Assembly (NCBI RefSeq): GCF_011074955.1
Contig: NZ_WUQJ01000020.1
Span: 62,001 to 126,000 of the forward strand
Length of the DNA: 64,000 nt
DNA from: Marinobacter caseinilyticus
Lineage (GTDB): Bacteria > Pseudomonadota > Gammaproteobacteria > Pseudomonadales > Oleiphilaceae
Direction of reading: 5' to 3'
The translations under genes and the position numbers were made by a program. Below, in pieces: positions 1 through 9,237 of this stretch (position 1 is its first letter; every line of letters begins with the position of its first letter). The notes beneath the pieces are model-generated. The model was not told the origin of the DNA and did no database searches. It saw nothing but the letters and a program-made list of their open reading frames with translations.

Positions 1-2
1 AC

Positions 3-1013
3 CGGCGCCAGCCGGAGTTTACCACCACGTTTGCGGATTATCTCAACCGCCGGGTGAATGAAAGCCGGATTTCCCAGGGCCGCGAGTTGTTGCAGCAACA
101 CCGCGCGTTACTCGCTCGTGTCACCCGCGAGACCGGCGTGCCTCCGGCCTATTTGCTGGCATTCTGGGGGCTGGAAACCAACTTCGGCAGTTACTTTGGT
201 AAAATGTCGGTACCCAGCTCGCTGGCCACCCTGGCGTGCGATGAACGTCGCAGTGACTATTTCACGGGCGAGCTGATCGCCGCACTGCGCATTGTCGACG
301 AAGGCGCCATTGCGGTTGAGCAAATGGAAGGGTCGTGGGCAGGCGCCATGGGGCATGTGCAGTTTATGCCATCGGTGTTTTTGCGCTATGCCGTCGATGC
401 CGATGGGGATGGCAAACGCGACCTCTGGAACAGTCTCGACGACGCCCTGATGTCGGCAGGCAACTTCCTCAGCAACCTGGGCTGGAACGGCGATTACCGC
501 TGGGGACGTGAAGTCCTGCTGCCCGCCAACTTTGACTATGCGCTCGCCGATGGCCGCAAACGGCCACTGCGTGAGTGGCGCAAGCTCGGCATCAAAGATG
601 CGTTCGGCCATGCCGTGGCGTCGGACGATATTCAGGCCGGGCTCGTGGTTCCATCCGGCCATGAGGGCCCGGCATTTCTGGCCTATCACAACTTCAATGT
701 GATCATGGGGTGGAACCGCTCAGAATTCTACGCCATTGCCGTGGGCCACCTGGCCGATCGCATCGCGGGCGCAGGCGGACTGCAAAACCCGCCACCGGAA
801 GATGCCCCCACACTCTCCAGGTCAGACATCCTGGCCCTGCAAACCGCACTCAACGCCCGGGACTTTGATACCGGCAACCCCGATGGCATTCTGGGGCCCG
901 CGACCCGGGCAGCAATCCGGCAGTATCAGTCAAAACAGGGGCTGATCGCCGATGGGTATCCCGGCGCCGATGTGTTCCAGACCCTGGAGATCACCCTGAA
1001 ATCCGACGGCTGA
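3..1013 (+). CDS. Lytic murein transglycosylase, MltB/Slt35 family (5' end outside window)
   Basis: Cleaves the MurNAc-GlcNAc bond of peptidoglycan, leaving 1,6-anhydroMurNAc; acts in the periplasm. The frame is already open at the window edge (RRQPEFTTTFADYLNRRVNE), which is typical MltB sequence, so the true start and signal peptide lie upstream. The catalytic Glu sits in WGLETNFGSYFG, followed by the family block GAMGHVQFMPS and a calcium-loop-like DADGDGKRDLW. The last ~60 residues form a PG_binding_1 domain (LQTALNARDF, PDGILGPATRAAI). E. coli MltB lacks this domain, but it is common in other proteobacterial homologues. Convergent with arfB. Confidence 0.93.
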   Translation, partial: RRQPEFTTTFADYLNRRVNESRISQGRELLQQHRALLARVTRETGVPPAYLLAFWGLETNFGSYFGKMSVPSSLATLACDERRSDYFTGELIAALRIVDEGAIAVEQMEGSWAGAMGHVQFMPSVFLRYAVDADGDGKRDLWNSLDDALMSAGNFLSNLGWNGDYRWGREVLLPANFDYALADGRKRPLREWRKLGIKDAFGHAVASDDIQAGLVVPSGHEGPAFLAYHNFNVIMGWNRSEFYAIAVGHLADRIAGAGGLQNPPPEDAPTLSRSDILALQTALNARDFDTGNPDGILGPATRAAIRQYQSKQGLIADGYPGADVFQTLEITLKSDG

Positions 1014-1024
1014 CACACACACCG

Positions 1025-1054
1025 AGAGCTGACACAAACAGAGCTGACACAAAC
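1025..1054. repeat. 15-bp perfect tandem duplication
   Basis: The unit AGAGCTGACACAAAC occurs twice head to tail (1025-1039, 1040-1054), just after the transglycosylase stop. It looks like a simple local duplication; no function is evident. Confidence 0.8.
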
Positions 1055-1072
1055 AAAGGGGCCTGAAGCCCC
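1051..1072 (-). terminator. Probable terminator of arfB
   Basis: Stem GGGGC/GCCCC (1058-1062 with 1068-1072, five-base loop). Read on the minus strand it is followed by TTTGTTT (1057-1051), and it lies 31 bp beyond the arfB stop. The stem is short. The plus side has no T-run, so any role for the transglycosylase gene is less clear. Confidence 0.55.
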
Positions 1073-1102
1073 GTCCAAAAATCAAAGCGTGGGGGTGGGG
1101 AA

Positions 1103-1516
1103 TTACATATCCACCTTTCCGCGCAGCACTTTTCTCTGGCCGCGTTGTTTTTTCTTCTCAATCCGTTTCTTTTTCGCGCCCAGACTGGGACGTGTGGCCC
1201 GGCGTGCCTTTTGGACTACCAGCGCGTCCTGAATCAGTGCCTGCAAACGTTCCAGAGCGTCCGCCCGGTTTTTCTCCTGACTCCGAAATTGCTGGGCCTT
1301 GAGCACCAGCACACCGTCGCTGTTAATCCGGCTGTCCTGACGGGCGAGCAGCCGTTGCTTCAGGAAGTCCGGCAACGACGACGCTGCGATATCAAATCGT
1401 AAGTGGATGGCGGACGAGACCTTATTGACGTTTTGGCCACCGGCACCCTGGGCACGAATCGCTTGAATGTCGATTTCCGCTTCCGGAATCGTGATCTGAT
1501 CCGTGATTGTGAGCAT
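1103..1516 (-). CDS. arfB: Alternative ribosome-rescue factor ArfB (YaeJ)
   Basis: Peptidyl-tRNA hydrolase that frees ribosomes stalled at the 3' end of truncated mRNA. At 137 residues it matches the family length. It has the release-factor catalytic GGQ at residues 26-28 (GAGGQNVNK). A strongly basic C-terminal tail (KKKRIEKKKQRGQRK) is the part that, in ArfB, inserts into the empty mRNA channel. It lacks the codon-recognition domain of RF1/RF2. Divergent from the hydrolase gene at 1551, with only 34 bp between them. SD is weak (AAGG). Confidence 0.95.
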   Translation of the reverse strand: MLTITDQITIPEAEIDIQAIRAQGAGGQNVNKVSSAIHLRFDIAASSLPDFLKQRLLARQDSRINSDGVLVLKAQQFRSQEKNRADALERLQALIQDALVVQKARRATRPSLGAKKKRIEKKKQRGQRKVLRGKVDM

Positions 1517-1550
1517 AATCAGATAACCTTTTTAAATTTGAGCCAATCTT

Positions 1551-2585
1551 ATGGATTCTGTGACACAAGCGGCCTTAGGGGCAGCACTGGGCGCTGCCAT
1601 CGCTGGAAAAACCCTGGGGCGCTCGGCTCTGTTAGGGGGTGCATTACTGGGTACTTTACCGGATATGGATGTGCTGATCGATTATGGCTCTGCCGTGGCC
1701 AATTTCACTCAGCATCGGGGATTCAGCCATTCCCTGCTGGTTTTGTTACCGCTGTCGATTGTCCTGGCCTGGTTTTTTCACCGCTGGCGCCCGGTGTTAT
1801 CGTATCGACGCTGGTTCGCTTTTACCGCGATCGTGTTGATAACCCACCCCTTGCTGGACACCTTCACCACCTACGGCACCCAATTGTTCTGGCCCCTCGG
1901 CAGGCCGCTGGCGATCAACAGCATTTTCATTATTGATCCGATGTACACCCTGCCCCTGTTGCTGGCCATTGCCTGGACCCTGTGGCGACCCCGACAGCTT
2001 GGCGCGGTCGCCATCGGCCTGACGCTCTCGACCGCGTATTTGGGCTGGACCCTGGTCGCCCAGCAGATGATCGCATATAAGGTGACACCGGCGTTGGCGG
2101 CCGTGGGCGCGGAGCGGGCGCCCCGGATGATTCAACCGATGCCACTGAGCACGCTGCTATGGCGGGTGACCGTGATGGCCGACGACCAGCGCCTGGAGAT
2201 TGTTACCGGGTTTTTGGATGGCGATATGCCCCTGCGGATAGAGCGCTTTGACCGCCACCCCGACCTCGAAGCGGCCACCCGTCAGCTACTGGAAGGTCAG
2301 CGGCTGATCTGGTTTACCCAGGGCTTTCTGAATTACGCCGAACGGGAGGACGGTCTTGCAGTCACCGACATACGACTGGGTGTGCCAGGCGCCCACCCGT
2401 TCACCTTTATTCTGGCCGAACCTGCCGACGGCGATGCACGGTGGCAGACCATCCCGAGTTACCAGATCAACCGGCCGGCCATACGCGAGGAGTTGCTCGG
2501 GGCGCTGTGGCAGCGAATCACCGGGGCAACGGTGCTGTGCCTGGCGACCCTGGAAACCCGCCAACGAAACGAGCACTGCGGATGA
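1551..2585 (+). CDS. Membrane-bound metal-dependent hydrolase, YdjM/YbcI family
   Basis: An integral inner-membrane protein of the predicted metal-dependent hydrolase family (DUF457/YdjM), 344 residues. The N-terminus has the family's conserved metal-ligand-like motifs: LPDMDVLIDY near residue 40, HRGFSHS near 65 and THPLLDTFTTYGT near 100, among hydrophobic helices. The C-terminal ~150 residues are soluble and less conserved. Substrate is unknown for the family; roles in lipid or phosphate-ester chemistry are only suggested. No strong SD is visible before the ATG. Confidence 0.85.
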   Translation: MDSVTQAALGAALGAAIAGKTLGRSALLGGALLGTLPDMDVLIDYGSAVANFTQHRGFSHSLLVLLPLSIVLAWFFHRWRPVLSYRRWFAFTAIVLITHPLLDTFTTYGTQLFWPLGRPLAINSIFIIDPMYTLPLLLAIAWTLWRPRQLGAVAIGLTLSTAYLGWTLVAQQMIAYKVTPALAAVGAERAPRMIQPMPLSTLLWRVTVMADDQRLEIVTGFLDGDMPLRIERFDRHPDLEAATRQLLEGQRLIWFTQGFLNYAEREDGLAVTDIRLGVPGAHPFTFILAEPADGDARWQTIPSYQINRPAIREELLGALWQRITGATVLCLATLETRQRNEHCG

Positions 2586-2645
2586 TCTGGAGGCGAAGAC
2601 GGGGCTCACCGCAAGGCCGGTGACAGTGAGGCCCCTCGGATGCAT

Positions 2646-3125
2646 TCAGCTGCGTTCGAACCGTTGCGCTTTCAGATTTTTACGGACGGCGCCCGCTTCG
2701 AACACCTCACCGTTCATCGCCACGTAGACCCCGGGCTCCTTGGTACTGGCGACCGCCCAGGCGAAGCCTAGATTGAACACGGCATCGCTGCGGCGCATGC
2801 GGGCGGGCTGCATGGAGCCGAACAGCACGATGGTTTTGTCTTTTATGTCCGCCAGCACCGCCGCGGTGTCCGGCATGGTATCGGTGCCATGGGTAATCAG
2901 GATGCGGTCCGCACGGGATTCAATGACCGCCTCGCGTATCAGGCTACGGTCATTGTCGGTTATCTCCAGGCTATCCTTGCGCAACAGGCCCGTCACCAGA
3001 AACTCGCCGGACACATTGGCCTCTTTGAGCAGCTCGGGCAGCAATGAATCGCCAATTTCAAACTCACTGTTGGCGTCATAATATAGTTTGTCGATGGTGC
3101 CACCGGTGGTAAAAACCTGGATCAT
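2646..3125 (-). CDS. Single-domain asparaginase-like protein
   Basis: 159 residues, matching only the N-terminal catalytic half of type I/II L-asparaginases (usually 330-350 residues). TTGGTIDKL (residues 6-14) carries the first catalytic Thr, and THGTDTM carries the second Thr and Asp; a GSMQPARMRRSDA block follows, roughly where the catalytic Lys region lies. The C-terminal domain is absent, yet the reading frame is clean, so this is a distinct short family rather than an obvious pseudogene. Activity on asparagine is unproven. I chose the ATG at 3125: it has GGGGAG and GGAG upstream and starts directly at the conserved MIQVFTTGG, whereas an in-frame GTG at 3179 adds only unconserved residues. 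Confidence 0.8.
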   Translation of the reverse strand: MIQVFTTGGTIDKLYYDANSEFEIGDSLLPELLKEANVSGEFLVTGLLRKDSLEITDNDRSLIREAVIESRADRILITHGTDTMPDTAAVLADIKDKTIVLFGSMQPARMRRSDAVFNLGFAWAVASTKEPGVYVAMNGEVFEAGAVRKNLKAQRFERS

Positions 3126-3218
3126 CGCCTCCACACTCCCCTGTTGATCAATCTGGTTTGGCGTCCTTTGAATCGTCACATCTGAATCGTCAAAAAAGCG
3201 ATTCAGGGCGCCTTCGGT

Positions 3219-4136
3219 TTAATGAGACTCTGCCACGCTGGAGTGACCCGCGTATTGCGCATTCTTGCGTTGCTCATAGGCCTTGGCAGCGCCGGCCACC
3301 CGGCCACTGTCGCCGGTTGCCAACCACCGCTTCACCCGGCCAGCATCGCCCATCGGAGAACGTGTGCCGAAAGAATCGAGCAGCACGGTGGTGACGGCTT
3401 TGCCATTCATCTGCGACACCATAACCAAACAACGCCCGGCTTCGGTCAGGTAACCTGTTTTGCTCAAGCCAACACCCCAGCTTTTTCGGTGCACCAAAGC
3501 GTTGGTATTGCCATAGGGCAGAGAATACCTGGGTTGTCTGAAATGAGCCCTGAAATACTCAGTGGTGGAGTAATCACCGATTTCAGGGTGCTTGGCAGCG
3601 GCATTGACCAACTTTACCAAATCCGCGGCCGACGCATGGTTGTTGGCCGACAGCCCGGTCGGATCAACAAACCGGCTGTTCGTCATAGCCAACTTCTCGG
3701 CCATTTTATTCATGTCCGACACAAACTTATCGTAGCCGCCAGGATGATGCCGTGCGAGGGTGTATGCGGCCAGATTTTCGGACGACATCAAGGCAATCCG
3801 CAGCATGTCGCGGCGACGCAGCTCCGAACCTCTACGGATCCGGGAATAGGCGTTGTTGGCCGCTGTCTTGTGGCGGGGAAACACTTCCAACCATTCTTTC
3901 AGGGGCTCGCCGGAATCCAGCACCACCAGGGCCATCATCAGTTTGGTGAGGGAGGCAATGGGCACCGATCGGGTGGCATGCTTGCCATACAGCAATTTAT
4001 CCTCCCCCGCGTAGGCCACCGCGGCATTGACCGAAGCCAGCTTAAGAGCGTCCGGTCCGGCGGCGGGCGCAGCTGAAGCCCCCGTGCTGGCGAGGGTCAG
4101 TGAAGCAAACAATGACATGAGCCATGGTTTAAACAT
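3219..4136 (-). CDS. pbpG: D-alanyl-D-alanine endopeptidase (PBP7/PbpG type)
   Basis: Periplasmic serine peptidase S11 that cuts D-Ala-meso-DAP cross-links in peptidoglycan. All three penicillin-binding motifs are present: SLTK (residues 62-65), SEN (119-121) and KTG (226-228). A signal peptide ends near ASA (20-22). The length (~305) and lack of a C-terminal beta-domain fit PBP7 rather than PBP5/6 carboxypeptidases. Three ATGs lie in a row; the third (4136) has the best spacing (8 nt) from AAGGAG, so it was chosen over 4142. The upstream CopD-like gene ends only 12 bp away on the same strand, so the two may be co-transcribed. Confidence 0.9.
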   Translation of the reverse strand: MFKPWLMSLFASLTLASTGASAAPAAGPDALKLASVNAAVAYAGEDKLLYGKHATRSVPIASLTKLMMALVVLDSGEPLKEWLEVFPRHKTAANNAYSRIRRGSELRRRDMLRIALMSSENLAAYTLARHHPGGYDKFVSDMNKMAEKLAMTNSRFVDPTGLSANNHASAADLVKLVNAAAKHPEIGDYSTTEYFRAHFRQPRYSLPYGNTNALVHRKSWGVGLSKTGYLTEAGRCLVMVSQMNGKAVTTVLLDSFGTRSPMGDAGRVKRWLATGDSGRVAGAAKAYEQRKNAQYAGHSSVAESH

Positions 4137-4148
4137 CATCATTTCTCC

Positions 4149-4604
4149 TTACAGATACCGGCCTGCGGAGCCAAGCACCACCACCAGCAAACCCAGAACC
4201 AGGTTGATGCCGACCATCATACGGATCTGACCTACACGACGTCCGGCTTCGGCGGTGTCGTCGGCCTCAATAGCCTTCTTGAGCCTGCGGTACGGAGCAA
4301 AATAGACATGCAGGAACAACAACATCATCAGCAGTCCCAGCCCTTGCATGGCATGAATATGCCAACCCGCCGACGCCATGCCGCCGAAATAACTGCCAAT
4401 CATGGTGTAGCCAGAAGCCAGTAGCGCAACCACACAAACCCACACCCACCGGAAAAAGACCGACAAGGTATGACACCACAACAATGCTCGCTGAGCCGGT
4501 TCCAGGACGGTTACCGCAGCCGGCCGCAGAGCCATGTAGGCGAAAAACATACCCCCCACCCAGATCACTGCCGCCAAGGTATGAATCGCAATCAAAATAC
4601 CCAT
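4149..4604 (-). CDS. Small CopD-like integral membrane protein
   Basis: About 151 residues with four predicted membrane helices. The first carries His and Trp-Gly patterns (HTLAAVIWVGGMFFAYMALR) typical of the CopD/YebZ superfamily, which includes copper-resistance and haem-linked membrane proteins. The function of these short stand-alone members is unknown; no metal-binding cluster beyond the helical His residues is obvious. ATG at 4604 follows GAGAG by 8 nt; a TTG one codon upstream is less likely. Immediately upstream of pbpG. Confidence 0.75.
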   Translation of the reverse strand: MGILIAIHTLAAVIWVGGMFFAYMALRPAAVTVLEPAQRALLWCHTLSVFFRWVWVCVVALLASGYTMIGSYFGGMASAGWHIHAMQGLGLLMMLLFLHVYFAPYRRLKKAIEADDTAEAGRRVGQIRMMVGINLVLGLLVVVLGSAGRYL

Positions 4605-4709
4605 CAAAATGCTCTCTTCGTCAACGCAAATAAAGCCGCACTATAGCAGCAACCGGCGGGCGGCGAATGAACGCTTGGTCATGCGCCGCCGGTCACCAAC
4701 ACACCGGCA

Positions 4710-6386
4710 CTAGAACTTGTCGGTCACGGCGCCTTCCGACGCCGAACTCACGGTATAGGCGTACTTGGCCAACACACCGCGACGGTATTTGGCCGCCGGC
4801 GGCTGCCAGTTAGCCCGGCGTTGGGCCAGCACCTCATCGCTCACCGCCACCGTAATACGGTTGGCCTCCGCGTCGATGGTAATCTCGTCGCCATTTTCCA
4901 CCAAGGCAATCGGACCCCCGTCCGCCGCTTCCGGGGTTACATGCCCAACCACAAACCCATGACTCCCCCCTGAAAAACGGCCATCGGTAATCAATGCCAC
5001 ATCACTGCCCAGACCTTTGCCCATAATGGCCGAGGTTGGCGTCAGCATCTCACGCATGCCGGGGCCGCCTTTCGGTCCTTCGTAACGAATGACCAACACA
5101 TCACCCGCCACCACGGTGCCATCCATAATTCGATCCTGAGCTTCTTCCTCGGAGTGAAACACCCGCGCCTTACCGGTGAAATGGGTGCCTTCCTTTCCGG
5201 TAATTTTGGCGACCGCCCCTGTGGGGGCGAGGTTTCCGTAAAGAATGCGCAGATGACTGTCTTTCTTAATGGGGTTGTCGAGCGCATGAATGATGGTCTG
5301 GCTGTCGGGATAGGGCATCACGTCGGCCAGATTGTCGGCCAGGGTCTGGCCGGTCACCGTGAGGCATTCTCCGTGCAGCATGCCGGCGTCCAACAGCATC
5401 TTCATCAGCGGCTGAATACCACCAATGGCCACCAGTTCAGACATCATGTAGTGACCGCTGGGTCGCAGGTCTGCCAGTACTGGAACCCGCTTGCCGATAC
5501 GGACAAAGTCGTCCAACGACAGCTCGACCCCGATCGTGCTGGCCATAGCCAGCAGGTGTAATACCGCATTGGTCGAGCCGCCCAGGGCAATCACGACGGT
5601 AATGGCATTCTCGAAGGCCTCACGGGTCATGACATCCGAAGGCTTGATGTCTTTTTCCAGCAAATTCAGTACCGCGGCGCCGGCGGCCCGACAATCGTCC
5701 ACTTTGGTTTGCGAAACCGCGTTCTGTGCCGAACTGCCTGGCAGACTCATACCCATGGCCTCAATGGCCGAGGCCATGGTATTGGCGGTGTACATACCGC
5801 CACAGGAACCAGGTCCTGGAATCGCCGTCTCTTCAATCTGTTTAACCTCAATCAGGTCCATGTCGCCCTTGGCGTAGGCACCGACCGCCTCAAACACCGA
5901 AATAATGTCGGTGTGATTGTCTCCGGGCTGGATGGTACCGCCATACACGAAGACTGAAGGCCGGTTTAGCCGGGCCATCCCCATGATGCAACCGGGCATG
6001 TTTTTGTCACACCCGCCAATGGCCACCAAACCGTCGAACCCTTCGCAGCCAGCGGTGGTCTCGATGGAGTCAGCGATCACTTCCCTCGAAACCAGCGAAT
6101 ACTTCATGCCCTCGGTGCCGTTGGCAATGCCGTCCGACACCGTGATGGTATTGAAAATCACGCTCTTGCCACCGGCCTCGTCTGCGCCATGGCCGGCTTC
6201 TTCCGCCAAGCCATTGATGTGCATATTGCACGGCGTCAGCATGCTCCAGGTCGAAGCAATACCCACCTGGGGCTTCTTGAAATCCGCATCGGTAAAACCA
6301 ACCGCGCGCAGCATGGCTCGGCTCGCTGACTTACCAACACCATCGACTACCGGAGCAGAAAAGCGGCGCATTTTGTCTTGAGTCAT
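4710..6386 (-). CDS. ilvD: Dihydroxy-acid dehydratase
   Basis: Converts 2,3-dihydroxy-isovalerate and 2,3-dihydroxy-3-methylvalerate to the 2-keto acids of valine and isoleucine synthesis. 558 residues, i.e. the shorter IlvD class rather than the ~616-residue E. coli type. Likely Fe-S ligands are Cys53 (TPCNMH), Cys126 ([10 protein letters not shown]) and Cys195 (GPGSCGGMY). The short class often carries a [2Fe-2S] cluster; that assignment is inferred from length and Cys layout. ATG at 6386 has GAGAG upstream and begins at conserved [13 protein letters not shown]; an earlier in-frame start adds 30 unconserved residues. No other ilv gene is nearby. Confidence 0.95.
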   Translation of the reverse strand: MTQDKMRRFSAPVVDGVGKSASRAMLRAVGFTDADFKKPQVGIASTWSMLTPCNMHINGLAEEAGHGADEAGGKSVIFNTITVSDGIANGTEGMKYSLVSREVIADSIETTAGCEGFDGLVAIGGCDKNMPGCIMGMARLNRPSVFVYGGTIQPGDNHTDIISVFEAVGAYAKGDMDLIEVKQIEETAIPGPGSCGGMYTANTMASAIEAMGMSLPGSSAQNAVSQTKVDDCRAAGAAVLNLLEKDIKPSDVMTREAFENAITVVIALGGSTNAVLHLLAMASTIGVELSLDDFVRIGKRVPVLADLRPSGHYMMSELVAIGGIQPLMKMLLDAGMLHGECLTVTGQTLADNLADVMPYPDSQTIIHALDNPIKKDSHLRILYGNLAPTGAVAKITGKEGTHFTGKARVFHSEEEAQDRIMDGTVVAGDVLVIRYEGPKGGPGMREMLTPTSAIMGKGLGSDVALITDGRFSGGSHGFVVGHVTPEAADGGPIALVENGDEITIDAEANRITVAVSDEVLAQRRANWQPPAAKYRRGVLAKYAYTVSSASEGAVTDKF

Positions 6387-6567
6387 GTCGTTTCTCTCAT
6401 GTGGGTCCTTGTTTTTACACAGCATTCGCTGTTTACCTCGCGACTGCAAGTAGCCGCCTGTCAGCAATAAATGCAAAATCTTATAAAATAGTTTAAAATT
6501 TCATCCGATTCAACATGTTACGTATTATTTCAAGACGTATACAGTTTGTAACCAGATAGGCTTCTGA

Positions 6568-9237
6568 ATGGACTCACTGCAACCGCTCGCCAAGATACCG
6601 GTCCGGCTCAACGCTTATCTCCGTCGTGCACTCCAGCGTTACACCGTCACAGTCTGGATGCCTCTGCTGCTGACCATTCTGGCCGTAGCCTATGGGTTAG
6701 CCGTTGCCAGCATTCCCTCCCATGGCCACCTCGGCAATCACCCGGCCACGACGTCTATGGCCAAAACCGAGCTCTTTCATGCCCAACTGGATACGCAGTA
6801 CATTCCCTTTTCCCTGAACGAGGTTCTGGCCACGGAGGCGTGGCGCGACGACAACTGGATGAGCGGCAGCTCCGGCATCGGGTATCTCGACACGCCGGCA
6901 ACTTTTCGGTTTACCGTCACCAACCGTGCACCTTACCCCGTCAATCGCATGCTCGTGGTCGCCGCGCCGTTTTTGGACCACATTGTCCCCGTCGCCATTG
7001 ATCGGAACGGGTTCGTATCGCCCTTGCCCGCCATGGGCGACACTCACCCCTTCCAGCAACGATTGTACAATTTACCGCAGTGGGTATGGCCACTCACCCT
7101 ACCACCGCAATCCGACACCCTGTTTCTGTTTGAGGTCACCAATTCCGGCCCCACCATGTTGCCCATTTCGCTGATGGATCCCGACACCCTGGTAGGATCC
7201 GGCGCCGCCATCATTGCCTGGAAAGCCTTTCTCTATGGCGTTCTGGTGTTTGCGCTGGCGTTCAACCTGATCATGTTGTCACTGCTGAAGAAATCATCGA
7301 TCGCGTGGCTGTCGGTGCTCATTGTCACCATTATCTACAACCAACTGGTGCTCGACGGCTTTGGTCTCTGGCTACTGTGGCCGGATTTACCGAAACTGAA
7401 TGGTCTGCTCGCAGTCACACTGCCGTTATCCGCGGTGGCTATGTGCCAGTTTACCCGCCACTTCCTGGCGCTGGACGGGACAAATCTGGTCATCATCAAC
7501 GGATTCTCCATCGCGGCCGGACTCCTGATAATGACCACCCCGTTGCCGTTGCCGCTGCCAGGCCAGGGCTCCTTGCTGGTGCTGGGTATTGCAGCCTGTG
7601 GGTTTGCACTGATTGTCGCACTGCGTCAGGTACGACAGAATGTCTACGCGCGTTACTACGCGCTCGCGATGCTGGCGATTCTTGTAGGTATCCTGCTGGC
7701 GTCACTGCGCACCGTTGGCTGGTTGCCGGTCAATGAGCTGACCAATTCGGGCCACTACCTTGGGGCTGCATTGGCGGCGGTTATCCTGACCACCGCGTTG
7801 GCACAACGGTTGCTGGATGAGCGTCGACGCCGCCTGGGCGCAGTTGTAAAAGTGCGCCAGGAGCAGGAACTGAGAACCAAGCTCGAAAGCGAGTACGAGC
7901 GCCTGCTAAGAACCCATCGCATCACGGGCAAACCCAACCGTTCGATGCTGGAAGAAACACTGGAACGTCTGCACCTCTGCGGTAACGCCTTCTCCCTGTG
8001 CCTCGTGCGCTTTGAGCGCTACCCGGAAATTGAGCAGGCACTGGGCTACAAAGAAACGGAAAACCTGCTGCGGCTCTATCTCGAGCGCCTTGATCGTTAC
8101 CTGCGGGCTCGTCTGGGCGACCAACTGGTGCTGATCAACGGGTCTGGCGTGGCCACGGTGGATACAATGAGCCATGCGTTTGCGTTGAGCTCAAGTGCCG
8201 CATCGCCCGCGTCAGAGAGGCTCTGGACTGACATTACACGATGGCTGGAAGCCAGTTTTGTGGAAGGCCGTTATTCCTTCAACTGGACGCCATCCCTGGG
8301 GGTAGCCCATGCCCCCGAACATGGCAGCACAAGCTCCGAGCTGCTTTCCCGAGCCGGTTTTGCCACCCTCGACCCCACTCAGACACTCACGGTTTACGAC
8401 CCAAGCGTGGCCGTCCGCCTGCATGAGCAGCAGGTGTTGATGCTGGATCTGGACAGTGCACTGGAAAACGATCAAATCCATCTGGTCTATCAGCCGAAGG
8501 TGCTCATTGCCAACGCTGAGACGGTGTCATTCGAGGCCCTGATTCGTTGGGACCACCCCGAGTTTGGTCGCGTGACACCCGACCGCTGGATTCCACTGGC
8601 CGAGCAAGTCGGCGTCATTTACCCCGTCACCCTCTGGGTGTTGAATCGGGCATGCCGGGACTGGCCACTCCTAGCCGCCAAGCACGGCCCTGACACCACC
8701 GTTGCCATCAATGTATCCGTTCGCGACTTGGCGCAGGAGGGCTTTGAGCAGACCGCCATCGACATCCTTGATCAGTATGGCATCGACCCGGGAAACGTCA
8801 TACTGGAGCTCACCGAAACCGCCGTAATGAGCAACGTCAATCAGGCCCGCGCGATGGTTCGAACGCTCAGTGACGCCGGTTTTGGTATCGCTCTGGATGA
8901 TTTTGGTACCGGCCACTCATCGTTGAGTGCCCTGGCGGGATTTGCCCTTGATGAGATCAAGATTGACCGTAGTTTTCTACACGACATTACCCACGATGCT
9001 GCCCGGCAACGTATTTTCCGAACCGCGGTTGAACTCGGCGAAGCATTGTCGTTGAGGATCGTGGTGGAAGGCGTCGAAACCAAGACGGTGGCGGAATGGC
9101 TGAACCAGTTCCCGGGCTTATGCGGGCAAGGTTATTATTGGGGCCTCCCGCAATCGGTTGCGGCGCTCTGTGACGAGAGCGCCGCCCAGCCAGCCGCCGG
9201 AGGCTACTTACTGACCGACAACAGCGCCGACCGCTAA
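6568..9237 (+). CDS. Membrane c-di-GMP phosphodiesterase: 7TM sensor, degenerate GGDEF, EAL
   Basis: 889 residues. One N-terminal membrane helix, a periplasmic beta-rich domain (about residues 55-200, 7TMR-DISM extracellular type), seven membrane helices (about 215-410), a short coiled coil, a GGDEF-fold region and a C-terminal EAL domain. The EAL domain looks active: FEALIRW, INVSVRDL, ILELTET, LDDFGTGHSSL, IKIDRSFL, VVEGVET and GQGYYWGLPQ are all intact. The GGDEF signature is missing (NGSGVATVD lies in that region), so cyclase activity is unlikely and the domain is probably regulatory. The ligand is unknown. Its stop overlaps the stop of the convergent Yip1-like gene by 4 bp. Confidence 0.92.
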   Translation: MDSLQPLAKIPVRLNAYLRRALQRYTVTVWMPLLLTILAVAYGLAVASIPSHGHLGNHPATTSMAKTELFHAQLDTQYIPFSLNEVLATEAWRDDNWMSGSSGIGYLDTPATFRFTVTNRAPYPVNRMLVVAAPFLDHIVPVAIDRNGFVSPLPAMGDTHPFQQRLYNLPQWVWPLTLPPQSDTLFLFEVTNSGPTMLPISLMDPDTLVGSGAAIIAWKAFLYGVLVFALAFNLIMLSLLKKSSIAWLSVLIVTIIYNQLVLDGFGLWLLWPDLPKLNGLLAVTLPLSAVAMCQFTRHFLALDGTNLVIINGFSIAAGLLIMTTPLPLPLPGQGSLLVLGIAACGFALIVALRQVRQNVYARYYALAMLAILVGILLASLRTVGWLPVNELTNSGHYLGAALAAVILTTALAQRLLDERRRRLGAVVKVRQEQELRTKLESEYERLLRTHRITGKPNRSMLEETLERLHLCGNAFSLCLVRFERYPEIEQALGYKETENLLRLYLERLDRYLRARLGDQLVLINGSGVATVDTMSHAFALSSSAASPASERLWTDITRWLEASFVEGRYSFNWTPSLGVAHAPEHGSTSSELLSRAGFATLDPTQTLTVYDPSVAVRLHEQQVLMLDLDSALENDQIHLVYQPKVLIANAETVSFEALIRWDHPEFGRVTPDRWIPLAEQVGVIYPVTLWVLNRACRDWPLLAAKHGPDTTVAINVSVRDLAQEGFEQTAIDILDQYGIDPGNVILELTETAVMSNVNQARAMVRTLSDAGFGIALDDFGTGHSSLSALAGFALDEIKIDRSFLHDITHDAARQRIFRTAVELGEALSLRIVVEGVETKTVAEWLNQFPGLCGQGYYWGLPQSVAALCDESAAQPAAGGYLLTDNSADR

